This document shows positions 53,776 to 64,000 of a stretch of 64,000 bases of DNA, piece after piece (the stretch's first letter is position 1; each line of letters begins with the position of its first letter). Made by a program: the position numbers and the translations under genes. The notes below the pieces were generated by a model, which was given only the letters and a program-made list of their open reading frames with translations, ran no database searches and was not told the DNA's origin. Source of the DNA: Tillandsia leiboldiana (lineage: Eukaryota > Streptophyta > Magnoliopsida > Poales > Bromeliaceae); contig CM055081.1 of the NCBI GenBank assembly GCA_029204045.2, forward strand, positions 6,194,192 through 6,258,191, read 5' to 3'.

Positions 53776-53957
53776 GTGTTTGCCGAGGTTGGTGCTCGGT
53801 CTGGTTTGCCGAGGTTGGTGCTCGGTCTGGTTTGCCGAGGTTGGTGCTTGGTCTGGTTTGCCGAGATTGGTGCTCGGGTTGGTTTGCCGAGGTTGGTGCT
53901 CGGTCTGGTTTGCCGAGGTTGGTGCTCGGTCTGGTTTGCTGGGGCAGGTGCCCGGTT
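53776..53957 (+). repeat. 26-bp tandem repeat in the 5' LTR
   Basis: About seven units of GGTTTGCCGAGGTTGGTGCT+CGGTCT. All three frames are open through it because the unit lacks stops and its length is not a multiple of three. The 3' LTR has the same array at 61052-61232. Confidence 0.9.
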
Positions 53958-54453
53958 TAGGTTATGCAAGGGGAGGGGATACCGTCGATTGCACGATGAG
54001 GAGGGCGGTTGCTCTGGTTTTCTTGCGGTTTGCTTTAGTTATAGCCCTTCATGCATTTCATACTTTATATCATGTGTCGCTGACTTCCCACTCTGTGACA
54101 GGTTCAGTCAGGGGTGAGAGCTAGGGCGACGGTGAGGCCGCGACGAGAGGTCTATTGGCCATTCGAGGCTACAGACTGTGTTTATTTCGCCTTTTGCTCA
54201 TTTCATTATCTGTTAGTAGCTATGTGGGTTTGATACATTTGTGGGGTCGATGTGGATGTTGGGATGATTTCATACTTCTGTGGATGAATGTTTATTTTAC
54301 TATCTATTAGTTGGCCGTTTTCAAACTACCGAAAAAGTATTGCAAAAATAATTTGAAAAACATAGGTGTCGAGTGGGCACCGTTTTTAAAACTCTGTGGA
54401 TTTATGGATTTCGAAAAGGTTTTGGAAAGCATAGGTGTCGAGTGGGCACCGTT

Positions 54454-55029
54454 TGTGACACCCCCGGAATTTGGATTAGTCCTATATATAAATGATATAA
54501 TAGGACTAAATCTCTTAACCCGGCTATAGCATTTTGGATGGTAGCAAGATCCAAGAGGTTATGAGAGTTAAGCGTGCTAGAGCTAGAGTAGTTCTAGGAT
54601 GGGTGACCCCCTGGGAAGTGGGGCGTCACAGTTGGTATCAGAGACATTCACCAGCCGGAAATGTGAGATGAGTCTCAGCTGAGCTAAGGTTATATAGCGG
54701 GTAGAGCGAGGCTCCCCGGCTAATGACCATTGTGGGTGGAGTGCAGCTCCCCACAAGGTCAGCTAAGACTATCGAGACGAGTCTCACATCGCCTGGTGCT
54801 TGTGAGTGTGCTCGAGCCTGACGTGGACGTCGGGGCTTAAAGGGGGGAAGAATGTGACACCCCCGGAATTTGGATTAGTCCTATATATAAATTATATAAT
54901 ATGACTAAATCTCTTAACCCGGCTATAGCATTTTGGATGGTAGCAAGATCCAAGAGGTTATGAGAGTTAAGCGTGCTAGAGCTAGAGTAGTTCTAGGATG
55001 GGTGACCCCCTGGGAAGTGGGGCGTCACA
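54454..55029 (+). mobile_element. Cassandra-type TRIM element nested in the gypsy 5' LTR
   Basis: LTRs 54454-54630 and 54853-55029 (177 bp each), primer site TGGTATCAGAGA at 54633-54644, polypurine tract AAAGGGGGGAAGAA before 54853. Exact 5-bp target duplication CCGTT (54449-54453 and 55030-55034). Each LTR has the 5S rRNA-like block. The host position is in a 68-bp tandem repeat unit of the LTR, and the 3' LTR lacks the insertion. Confidence 0.95.
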
Positions 55030-55396
55030 CCGTTTTTAAAACTCTGTGGATTTATGGATTTCGAAACGATTTGAAAAATATGGGTGTCGTGTGGGCACCA
55101 TTTTTAAAACCCTGTGGATTTATCTTTTCAAAAGATCAATCGGCCTCGTTAAATTCCTGATGCATGATAATCTCGTGTGGTACTCTTTGTTGACTGCTGT
55201 GGTTAAATTAATTACTGTTGTAATCGTGACGCCGTGCATATACAGAGGAGATTCCGCCCGTTTGCGGGGTGAATCGGTATATGCAGCGGGTCTGGGCTCA
55301 CGCCGGGGGAAAGGAATTTCAAAAAAAATATATATATGCAAATTTAAGAACTTTTGGTGGCTGTCTTCCGCTTGTTTAAACCCCCGGGGCGTGACA

Positions 55397-57129
55397 GATT
55401 AAGATGGTATAAGAGAAAAACAACTTTAACCACAGTAGCCGCTGTCCAGCATCCACAGAAGTACTTTACCACTGGCTACTAACCAATGAAATGATCAGGG
55501 TATAGGTGCGTAGAGATGCGAGGGTGCGGGATTGTTAAGTATTGTTTCTCGGTTTAGCTCGGGTGTTGTACTAGTGTAGTCGGATTGTTTTGGAGGTTGG
55601 GGTCGAGGCCGGCTGCCACCGGGTTCGTGGAGGTTGCTGGGAATCAATGGATTAAGCAACCGGCACAGGACACGGTGGGACTGCTGACGGTGTTCATGCA
55701 CTTGGTGCGGCTGTTAACACAGCAGATCGTTGCGTCGGCTTTTGTTTTCCGAACCCCTTCCTCTGCCGACGTCCTGGTCGTCGGTAGCAATGGTGACTGG
55801 TGGCAGTGTAATCCGCTGGTGTTTGTTAGGGCTGGGTTGTCGGTCGTGGGCAACCGGGTAGCCTCTTGTCTAAGTTTGTACCTTTTAGGTCTTCTGGTTT
55901 TAGATTACAGCAGATAGTTGGCCGAATCTTTTTGCACCACGGGCAAGGCATGGGTGGGAATGAGGATTCTTCCCCTATGGTTGTTACCCATAGTTCGGTT
56001 TTTTTTACTGTAGTCACTACGATAGTTGTAGAAATCGTCATGATGGGGTCTTGGGGTGCTCATTTGGGTTGAAAAGGGAGACCACCGGGGCTAGTAAATC
56101 TTGTTCGTTGGGCTCGATTTCGGTTGGAGAGGTCGTGTCTCGCTTCGCACAAGTGTGCGTAAGTGGCGACTTTTTTTTGGGGGTTTAGCTTTTTGACGCT
56201 GGGTGGTGCCAGTTAGCTCTTTTAAGAGGGTTGTGGTGGTGTAGCTCTGGGTTGGGTTCCTGTGTTCTGCACAAGAGGGTCGGTTAGGTTGTCTTACTAG
56301 TGGGTTGGCGCGTGATCCCTCGAGTGCGCTTAGTAAACCCAGGCAACTTTTTGACAAGGTTTTTCTCGCTGTTTTCGTTGTATGTCTTTTTTCGACCCTT
56401 TAGGCTTCGGATGGGTGGTCTACTGTACCTGGAGGTCATTGTTGAGCGGACCTGGGGCTCAGAGTTCTCCTGTTTGGGAGGGTGACCGTTTAGTCTTGGG
56501 GAGAATTTTTGAGTTTTGGCTCGGTGTTTGTTTGGGGGCGAGTGTGGGTCAACGGGATCTGTTGACTACTTGGAGCTCTGGCATTGGTCACTTTCGGCTA
56601 GGATGCCCTGTATGCAGCTTTTTCGGTGGGGTAGACCTTGTGATAGGTCTTAGAGCTGAAACCTAGCTTTAGTCTTGAACGTCGCCTAGGTAGGACGGAC
56701 AGTCGGAACGGGCAATTCGGGATGGTGGTTATGCTCCGAGCTCGCGGCCCGTGTTGGTGACGGGTGGAAGTGGTCCGTGTTGGTGACGGGTGGGTTCGTT
56801 GTTTTCAGGGGAGAATTTTCTTGTAGTTAGTGACCCAGCCTGTTTTGTTGGCACCTCTTGGAGCCTTGTGAGGGCGTTAGTGTGGTTTTTCCATTGTCGT
56901 TGGGTTAGTTGTTTTCGACATTTAAGGGCTCATCGGTACGGGTTTGGCGGTATGACTGGGGTACCTCGACGCATCGCGAGACTTTTGTTGCTGACTGCTC
57001 AACGCCGTCAGAGGTGGCCTGCGGACCGGTGGCGTCATGACGGGGAACTCCAAGTCAGGAAGCAGGCTTAATAAGTATCAGGCGGACGTGTAGTTACCTA
57101 GCTTCAGTGGGCCTAGCGACTCGACCCTC
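55397..57129 (+). pseudogene. Degraded leader/gag region of the right gypsy element
   Basis: Begins with a damaged tRNA-Met primer site (TGGTATAAGAG at 55405-55415). A gag-protease region is expected here, but I can find neither a gag domain, zinc knuckle nor DTG motif. Open stretches such as 55585-55917 show at most weak resemblance to gag N-termini (LLTVFMHLVRLLTQQ). Confidence 0.5.
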
Positions 57130-59452
57130 TGCATCGCTCACTGACATCCCGGTTGTAAGGATTATTTTCGACGTCTTCCCGACTGAACGGCCGGGAATGC
57201 CCCCCGAGCGAGAGGTCGTCTTCCCTTCGAGCCTCTACCAGGCACGCAACCTATCACAAAGGCGCCCTACAGAATGGCTTTCGCGGAACTGAAGGAACTT
57301 AAGGCACAACTAGGAGATCTTCTGGATAAAGGGTTCATCAGACCAAGTGTGTCGCCTTGGGGCGCATCCGTGCTCTTCGTGCGAAAGAAGGACGGAAGTC
57401 TACGTCTATGCATCGACTACAGGGAGATAAATAAGGTTACAGTGAAGAATAAGTACCCCTTTGCCCCGGAGTGACGACCCCTTCGATCAACCACGAGGAG
57501 CAATGGATTTCTCAAAATTGTTTTCCAGTCTGGCTATCACCAGCTTAGAGTTCAGGGTGAGGATACCCCTAAAACAGCTTTCCGGACCCGATACGGCCAC
57601 TACGAGTTTACAGTCATGCCGTTTGGGCTTACGAACGCCTCAGCGGTGTTCATGGATTTGATGAACAGGATTTTCAGACCCTTCTTAGACCAAGTTGTAG
57701 TGGTCTTCAGTGACGACCTTCTGATCTACACGTATACAGATGAGGAACATGAGGAGCACGTGAGGATATTTCTCCAGACTCTCCGGGACAAGAAATTGTT
57801 TGCTAGGCTTAAGAAATGCGAGATCTTGCTTCGCGAAGTGGACTTTTTGGGGCACATAGTTTCAGAAACGGGAATTGTAGTGGATCCCAAGAAGGTGGAG
57901 TCGGTGACCAACGGGCCCCGACCGACTACAGTAACGGAGATCCGGAGTTTCTTGGGCTTGGCAGGATACTATAGACGCTTCGTGGAAGGAGAATGATTTA
58001 TTTGGACGGCCCAATGCCGGAAGAGCGTCGAGGAACTCAAAGACAGGCTAACACGGGCACCTGTACTTACGCTACCGACACCCGGATAGGATTATGAGGT
58101 TTACTGTGATGCATCACATATCGGTCTTGGAGGCGTACTGATGCAACAGGGAAGAGTTATAGCCTACGCTTCAAAACAACTTAAAGGATATGAGCGGAAC
58201 TACCCGACACACGATCAGGAACTGGCAGCAGTCGTCTTCGCTTCAAAGCTTGGGAGACATCACCTTTTGGAGTTCATTGTAATGTGTTCTCAGACCACCA
58301 AAGCCTTAAGTATCTGTTCACTCAGAAGGAACTGAATCTGCGGCAAAGACGGTGGTTAGAGTTGCTAAAGGACTACGATTTATCCATTCAGTACCATCCC
58401 GGAAAAGCAAATGTAGTAGCGGATGCTTTGACCAGGAAGGGGCAGATTAAGGGGACATCAGCGGGCGCGATTACTCAGCAGGATAGCTTGATCGCGGAGT
58501 TCTCGCGGTTGAGGTTGGAGGTGGTACCGGCAGGAACGGTCGCGCGACTATTGTCCTTAATAGTCAAGCCTACATTGTTCGAGAAGATCCGGGAAGGCCA
58601 AAGGACCGATACGCAGTTACAGCTCGTCCGGGACATGATTTTCCCGGACCAGGAGGGAGACTTTTCGGTGGGGGTAGACAGCACACTACGTTTCCGAGGG
58701 CGGATTTGCGTGGCCGATTCGCCAGAATTGTAGAGGGAGATTTTGTCAGAAGCGCACTGCGCTCCCTATGCGGCGCATCCTGGTGACACGAAGATGTACA
58801 AGGACCTCATGCAGAATTTTTGGTGGACTAAACTGAAAGGGGGTGTAACACAGTTCGCTGCTCACTGTTTGGTTTGTTAACAAGTAAAGGCCGAACATCA
58901 GCGCCCGGCGGGGAAACTACAATCTCTACCTGTACCAGAGTGAAAATGGGAGCGAATCACCATGGAATTCGTCACGGGTTGTTCGCATCGCAACAAGGAC
59001 ACGATGCGGTTTGAGTCACAGTGGATCGATTGACGAAGTCGGCTCTTTTCCCACCCATCCATACGACGTGGACTAGAGACACTCGGCTTGTGTCGAACCT
59101 TTGGCAAAGTCTATAGCGAGCTCTAGGGACTAAACTACACTTCAGCACGGCGTGTCACTTCCAGACCGACGGACAATCCGAGCGAGTGATCCGGATTCTC
59201 GAAGATATGCTCCAAGCCTACGTACTTGATTTGGGTGATGGATGGTCACTGCTATCGAGCTTAGAGAGGACCTGAGCTTCGAAGAAACACCGGTGCGGAT
59301 CTTAGCACGGGAGGACAAAAAGTTGCGCAACCGGTCGATCCCCTATGTGAAGGTGCTATGGAGCAACCAGGGACAACGTGAAGCGACTTGGGAACTAGAG
59401 TCAAAGATGAGGGAGTGCTACCGAGATTTATTCGTTGCGGACCGGGGTTAAG
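57130..59452 (+). pseudogene. Ty3/gypsy pol remnant (RT, RNase H, integrase pieces, chromodomain-like end)
   Basis: In order: a protease-RT linker near 57136-57240 (FDVFPTERPGMPPERE), RT fingers 57274-57460 (GFIRPSVSPWGA, YREINKVTVKNKYP) and RT palm 57616-57990 with FSDD in the catalytic position. RNase H pieces follow at 58090-58440 (YASKQL, HDQELAAVVFA, YHPGKANVVADALTRK), then the zinc-binding N-terminus of integrase 58735-58880 (H..H..C..C pattern) with an in-frame stop. A scrap of the integrase core (FQTDGQSER) is at 59150-59235, and the chromodomain-like end at 59242-59451. Frameshifts near 57460, 57990 and 58300 and a large deletion in the integrase core make it inactive. Confidence 0.88.
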
Positions 59453-59469
59453 TTTCGAGGACGAAACTT

Positions 59470-59487
59470 GTTTTAAGAGGTGAGTGA
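59470..59487 (+). promoter_or_regulatory. Polypurine tract before the 3' LTR
   Basis: TTTTAAGAGGTGAGTGA immediately precedes TGTAATACC at 59488 and follows the pol stop by about 35 bases. Confidence 0.7.
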
Positions 59488-62155
59488 TGTAATACCTTGA
59501 TCTTCCCGCCTCCTGTTTTGGTTTTATTTTATTTTAATTAATTCAGTTGTTAGGGGAGGTTGAAAGTTCGAGGATTTCTGGGCTGACCGTCGGGGTTTGC
59601 GGGTATTTTTAGGTGCTAGAGGTCGCAAAACGGTGAACGGTGGCGCGATCGGATTCGAATTCCGACCCCGGGATCTCCCAGAAATGATTTTTGAAGTTCA
59701 CTATCAACATAGGCGCGTCGGAATCCGTGCTGGCGATCGGCACGCTTTCCGAGGTGATCTGGACCACTCGTTAAATTTCGATTGGCTAAGGATGTGGTCT
59801 GGTAATTTATTTTAATTGTTCCCTTTCGCTAGCGGTTAGGTCAGATCTGGGTGCGTGCGGGAAAACCCCAACCCATATTTTCCCTCTTTTCAAGAAGACG
59901 ACGTAGGGGATCCAGGCGGAGAGACAGGGAGAGGGAAGGCGAATTGCTCCCTTTCTGCGGGATTGATCGAGCGAGGAACGGACGATCCTCTTTCTTCCTC
60001 CTCCTCCAGCGAAACGAAGGTGAGCATTTTCGTTTCTAGCGGTATGTCATTGTTTAGTTTTTGCGTCCATCGTTTCGGGGGTGAACCCGTCGCGCCGCTG
60101 CCGCCACCGCGTAGTCCGGGCCGCCGGCAGCAAGGGGCTGCCTGCAGGCAGGCGCCGCGCTGGCTGGTGCTGCGCGGGGCTGCCCGCGGGCTGGTGCCGT
60201 GCGGGCTGCAGGCAGGCGCCACGCGGGGCTGCCCGCAGGCAGGCACCGCGCGGGCTGGGGCCGCCCGGGGCTGCCTGCAGGCAACGCGCCGCGCGGGCTG
60301 GTGCCGCACGGGGCTGCCTGCAGGCAGGCGCCGCGCGGGCTGGGGCCGCGCGGGGCTACCCGCAGGCAGCGCGCCGCGCAGACTGGTGCCGCGCAGGGCC
60401 GCCCGCAAGCAAGGCGCCCGCGCGGGAAGGTGCCGCACGGGGCCGCCCGGAGACAGGCCGCGCCGCGCCGGCTGGAGCCGCGCGGGGCTGTCCGCAGGCG
60501 GTGCGCGCTCGCACGGGTTGGTGCCGTGCGGGGACTTTCGCCGCGCAGGTTTTGGCCTAATCCACCGTCGGGGTCTTAGGGCCGCGTCGGCGTTTCAGTT
60601 TCGAGTCAGTGTTTGGTGTTTTGGGTGTTAAATCTTAGTGTCACTGATGTTTTCTTCGGGGGGACGTTTTAGGTTCGGGAGGCACACAGAGACGCGGACG
60701 AGCCGAGTGCCCGGTCGTCGCACGCAAGGTGGGTACTTTTCCGATGTTTTAGATTCCGAAATTTTGGGAAATGTGTAGAAATAAAGTAATTGCATGATTT
60801 ACAACTGTTAACCCCTGTTATTAGTTATTATATGTAATTATCGATATTATGGCGACCAAGTGTCGCGGTGCCCTATGTTATGTATGTGTACTTGGTTACG
60901 ATGCTCGAGGTTGCTACACGCACACCGGCGGTTTGGCCACCGCGAGGGTGTGCTTTTCCGGAAAAGTTGTACGTTGATCCGTATACCCCACAAGGTGACG
61001 TAGTGGGGGCCCCCGTAGGTGGGGGGTTAGAGGCGCCAAGGTGCGAGCGGTGTGTTTGCCGAGGTTGGTGCTCGGTCTGGTTTGCCGAGGTTGGTGCTCG
61101 GTCTGGTTTACCGAGGTTGGTGCTCGGGTTGGTTTGCCAAGGTTGGTGCTCGGTCTGGTTTGCCGAGGTTGGTGCTCGGTCTGGTTTGCCGAGGTTGGTG
61201 CTCGGTCTGGTTTGCCGGGGCAGGTGCCCAGTTTAGGTTATGCAGGGGGAGGGGATATCGTCGATTGCACGATGAGGAGGGCGGTTGCTCTGGTTTTCTT
61301 GCGGTTTGCTTTAGTTATAGCCCTTCATGCATTTCATACTTTATATCATGTGTCGCTGACTTCCCACTCTGTGACAGGTTCAGTCAGGGGTGAGAGCTAG
61401 GGCGACGGTGAGGCCGCGACGAGAGGTCTATTGGCCCTTCGAGGCTACAGACTGTGTTTATTTCTCCTTTTGCTCATTTCATTATCTGTTAGTAGCTATG
61501 TGGGTTTGATACATTTGTGGGGTCGATGTGGATGTTGGGATGATTTCATACTTCTGTGGATGAATGTTTATTTTACTATTTGTTAGTTGGCCGTTTTCAA
61601 ACTACCGAAAAAGCATTGCAAAAATAATTTGAAAAACATAGGTGTCGAGTAGGCACCGTTTTTAAAACTCTGTGGATTTATGGATTTCGAAACGGTTTTG
61701 AAAAACATAGGTGTCGAGTGGGCACCGTTTTTAAAACTCTGTGGATTTATGGATTTCGAAACGGTTTTGAAAAACATAGGTGTCGAGTGGGCACCGTTTT
61801 TAAAACTCTGTGGATTTATGGATTTCGAAACGGTTTGAAAAACATGGGTGTCATGTGGGCACCGTTTTTAAAACCCTGTGGATTTATCTTTTCAAAAGAT
61901 CAATCGGCCTCGTTAAATTCCTGATGCATGATAATCTCGTGTGGTACTGCTTGTTGACTGCTGTGGTTAAATGACTGTTGTAATCGTGACGCCGTGCATA
62001 TACAGAGGAGACTCCGCCCTTTTGCGGGGTGAATCGGTATATGCGGCGGGTCTGGGCTCGCGCCAGGGGAAAGGAATTTCAAAAAAAATATATATATGCA
62101 AATTTAAGAACTTTTGGTGGCTGTCTTCCGCTTGTTTAAACCCGGGAGCGTGACA
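59488..62155 (+). mobile_element. 3' LTR of the right gypsy element
   Basis: TGTAATACCTTGATC...CGGGAGCGTGACA. Contains the GC-rich minisatellite at about 60120-60490 (GCCGCGCGGGGCTGCC..CAGGCAGGCG units, more copies than in the 5' LTR), the 26-bp array 61052-61232 and four roughly 68-bp units at 61629-61885. Confidence 0.9.
61629..61885 (+). repeat. 68-bp tandem repeats in the 3' LTR
   Basis: Units contain ACATAGGTGTCGAGTGGGCA then CCGTTTTTAAAACTCTGTGG, period 68-69. The 5' LTR has fewer units, and one of them is the Cassandra target. Confidence 0.88.
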
Positions 62156-63741
62156 ATTAGTTTACTGATGTATATGAAAAAAAGTATAAGATAAAAAATA
62201 GAAAATAAATCTTAAAATATAATATAGAGATTGATAAAATATAATAATACAATAATATTTATGAAAAAAAAAATCTATAATGTAACAAATAAAAATAAAA
62301 ATAATACTAAAATACTAGTAGGGTGTAATTAAGCCTTCAATATTATAATTGGCCAACTGCCTTTTATTTCAAAAAAAAAATAAAAACTTTTTTTTACTAT
62401 TTTAATTATTTTATAAATATTAAACTTATTAAAAAAATTATAGAGAAGGTAAAGTGCAAAATAAATTAAGAAAATTTTCTGCATCATATTAATATTTCAT
62501 ATTGAGAATTATTTGACGATAGTAGATCAAAAGAAGGAAAAAAAAATTCGGAAAAAAAGAAAAGCCTACAAAAACATGGCAATCAAATCTTTGCAATATA
62601 CATAACAAGATATTTTTTATGAAAACAAATAAATATTTTCCATTTCGTAACTTTTTTTTTTCATATATAAACACTCTTCTTCTAATTACAGATAAAATAA
62701 CAAACTTTTTGCATCTCGGAAGATGAAATCCATACTTAAGTAGATTTTCGAGTGAATTAGAGTTAAGGTAAAAATTAATTTTTTTTACTGTTTATTTGTA
62801 ATACTGTGAAATTAAAGTTTTTCAGTTTTGTTATTTGTTTGATATGAAAAATTAATTGATATTTTATTTTTTCACACTTTTTTTGTCATATTTGATTTCA
62901 ACTTAGGTTGGGCTAAAGTCATTCACATTATTTTTGTGGTGCTAGGTTTCTCAAAAAAAGTATGAAAAATATAAAAAACACCTTTTTTCATAATTTCCTT
63001 TTTTAGAAAAAAATTGAAAAATAAAAATACTAGTTTTTTATAAATTTTGGAAAAAACTTTCCCAAATAAATTATTTTTTTGGAATCCAAATGGAAAATAG
63101 TTTTCCAGTTAAAAAATTATTTCCAAAAATGTTTCCAGAATTAGGCTTGGCAATCTCTATCTGTACATGCAGATATCCGCAGGTTATCTATAAATTTACA
63201 AGTATAATTAAGTATTAACTTTTCTTACCCAATAAATTATATGTAAAGCGAGTGGATAATTATTAAATTAGGCATTTTAGACCATCCGTGTATGCCCACA
63301 AATAGCATTATATATTTTTTTATAATTTTTAAAAAAAATTATTTTTTTGGTCTATCTATTCCAACAAATTTTAAATTTAATTTTTTCTCATATCATTTTT
63401 TTTTCTCCACTGCCATCCCTCTCCTACCACGCCATCTTTTCTTCCTCATCGCTCTATCAACTTCCAGCACCCTTATATACCGTCCTACCACGTCATCTTT
63501 TCTTCCTCGTCGCTTCATCAACTTCCAGCAACCCAGTGCAAATTGTAAAAACTTGATAGTTAATATCCGATATTTCGAGTTCGAAGTCTAATTATTTTAT
63601 ATTTCTACTTAAGTTTATTTTTATAAACGAAACGGATAATATGATCTTTTATATTATTTATTGTATACGGTAATATTTCAAACAATAAATTATATTATGA
63701 TCTTTTAAAAAAATTATATGTATATATATATATATATATAC
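62156..63741. other. AT-rich intergenic sequence
   Basis: No gene recognised. 63423-63530 holds a 61-bp-period direct repeat (CTACCAC..CATCTTTTCTTCCTC). Confidence 0.5.
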
Positions 63742-63913
63742 GGAAAATGCTATGTGTACACCCCTTTCGGGGTGTACATCATACACCCCACCCATCTAAG
63801 GGTGGGGGTGTGATGATGGGTCACTTGATGTGACCCGTAAAAAGTATCGCCATCATTAAAATGGTGGAGGTGTATGATGTACACCCCTTCGGGGTGTACA
63901 GGTAGTATTGCTC
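63742..63913. mobile_element. Young MITE of the ATGCTA..TGTACACCCC family
   Basis: Almost identical to 36707-36877, again sitting in a (TA)n tract. Confidence 0.9.
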
Positions 63914-64000
63914 TATATATACATGTATATTGCATTTAAAAAATATAGAAATAAAAAAAAAAATTACGGTAAACTGCATACCCACCAATCTGCTTATGTA

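Larger units (their letters stand above)
52403..55396 (+). mobile_element. 5' LTR of the right gypsy element, with nested Cassandra
   Basis: Starts TGTAATACCTCGACC and ends GGGGCGTGACA. Without the 576-bp Cassandra and its 5-bp duplication it is about 2.41 kb, versus 2.67 kb for the 3' LTR. The difference is mainly in the GC-rich minisatellite (53040-53230 versus 60120-60490) and the number of 68-bp units. Confidence 0.88.
52403..62155 (+). mobile_element. Ty3/gypsy chromovirus-like retrotransposon, full length but decayed
   Basis: 5' LTR 52403-55396, primer site at about 55405, degraded gag region, pol remnants 57130-59452, polypurine tract before 59488, 3' LTR 59488-62155. Flanks are AATAG (52398-52402) and ATTAG (62156-62160), one mismatch from a 5-bp target duplication. 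The C-terminal pol remnant (IPYVKVLWSNQ...EATWELE) resembles the chromodomain end of Del/Tekay-type chromoviruses, in line with LTRs of about 2.4-2.7 kb without the nested insert. Confidence 0.9.

Noticed and set aside
53776..53957. CRISPR-like regular repeats
   Set aside because: Units are contiguous with no unique spacers, and the genome is eukaryotic.
53110..60631. Ala/Gly/Arg-rich frames in the LTRs at 53.1 and 59.9-60.6 kb
   Set aside because: Minisatellite translation; copy number differs between the two LTRs of one element and the frames are not maintained.

Overview
The window is plant nuclear DNA. It holds spliced genes with GT-AG introns, Ty3/gypsy and Ty1/copia retrotransposons, small inverted-repeat transposons (MITEs) and very long (TA)n tracts. 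GC-rich third codon positions in the desiccation-related gene and the mix of MITE families suggest a commelinid monocot. A pineapple-like bromeliad is my guess and cannot be proven from sequence alone. About three quarters of the window is transposon or repeat.

Layout: 1-7356 is the 5' part of a minus-strand Ty3/gypsy element (pol, gag, primer-binding site, 4.3 kb LTR); 7790-8445 is a Ty1/copia remnant. 9798-15002 is an apparently intact three-exon gene for a desiccation-related PCC13-62-like protein (DRP). 15.3-19.8 kb holds repeat debris, a gypsy LTR and a 5' fragment of a ribosomal protein S4 gene that stops exactly at a Cassandra retrotransposon. 20.5-46.4 kb is a segmental-duplication cluster with three complete copies of the cytosolic ribosomal protein S4 gene (RPS4; 22713-25603 minus, 32434-34992 plus, 41751-44618 minus), broken DRP exon-3 copies, and an intact orphan inverted copy of DRP exon 3 at 45491-45880. 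47.8-52.1 kb is probably a solo gypsy LTR. 52403-62155 is a decayed chromovirus-like gypsy element with both LTRs, whose 5' LTR carries a Cassandra insertion. The right end is AT-rich and ends with a young MITE.

The most unusual structure is at 28660-30973: seven LTRs of a Cassandra-type TRIM element, whose LTRs contain a 5S rRNA-derived segment, alternating with internal regions and bounded by one 5-bp target duplication. The array sits inside a MITE, which itself lies in the inflated upstream region of RPS4 copy 2. Comparing the 19 kb gene fragment with the 27.3-32.7 kb region allows the nested insertion history to be read directly.

The functional genes are few: DRP (a ferritin-like, stress-associated protein family) and one to three RPS4 genes (40S subunit). 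The rest is the record of duplication, inversion and insertion around them.
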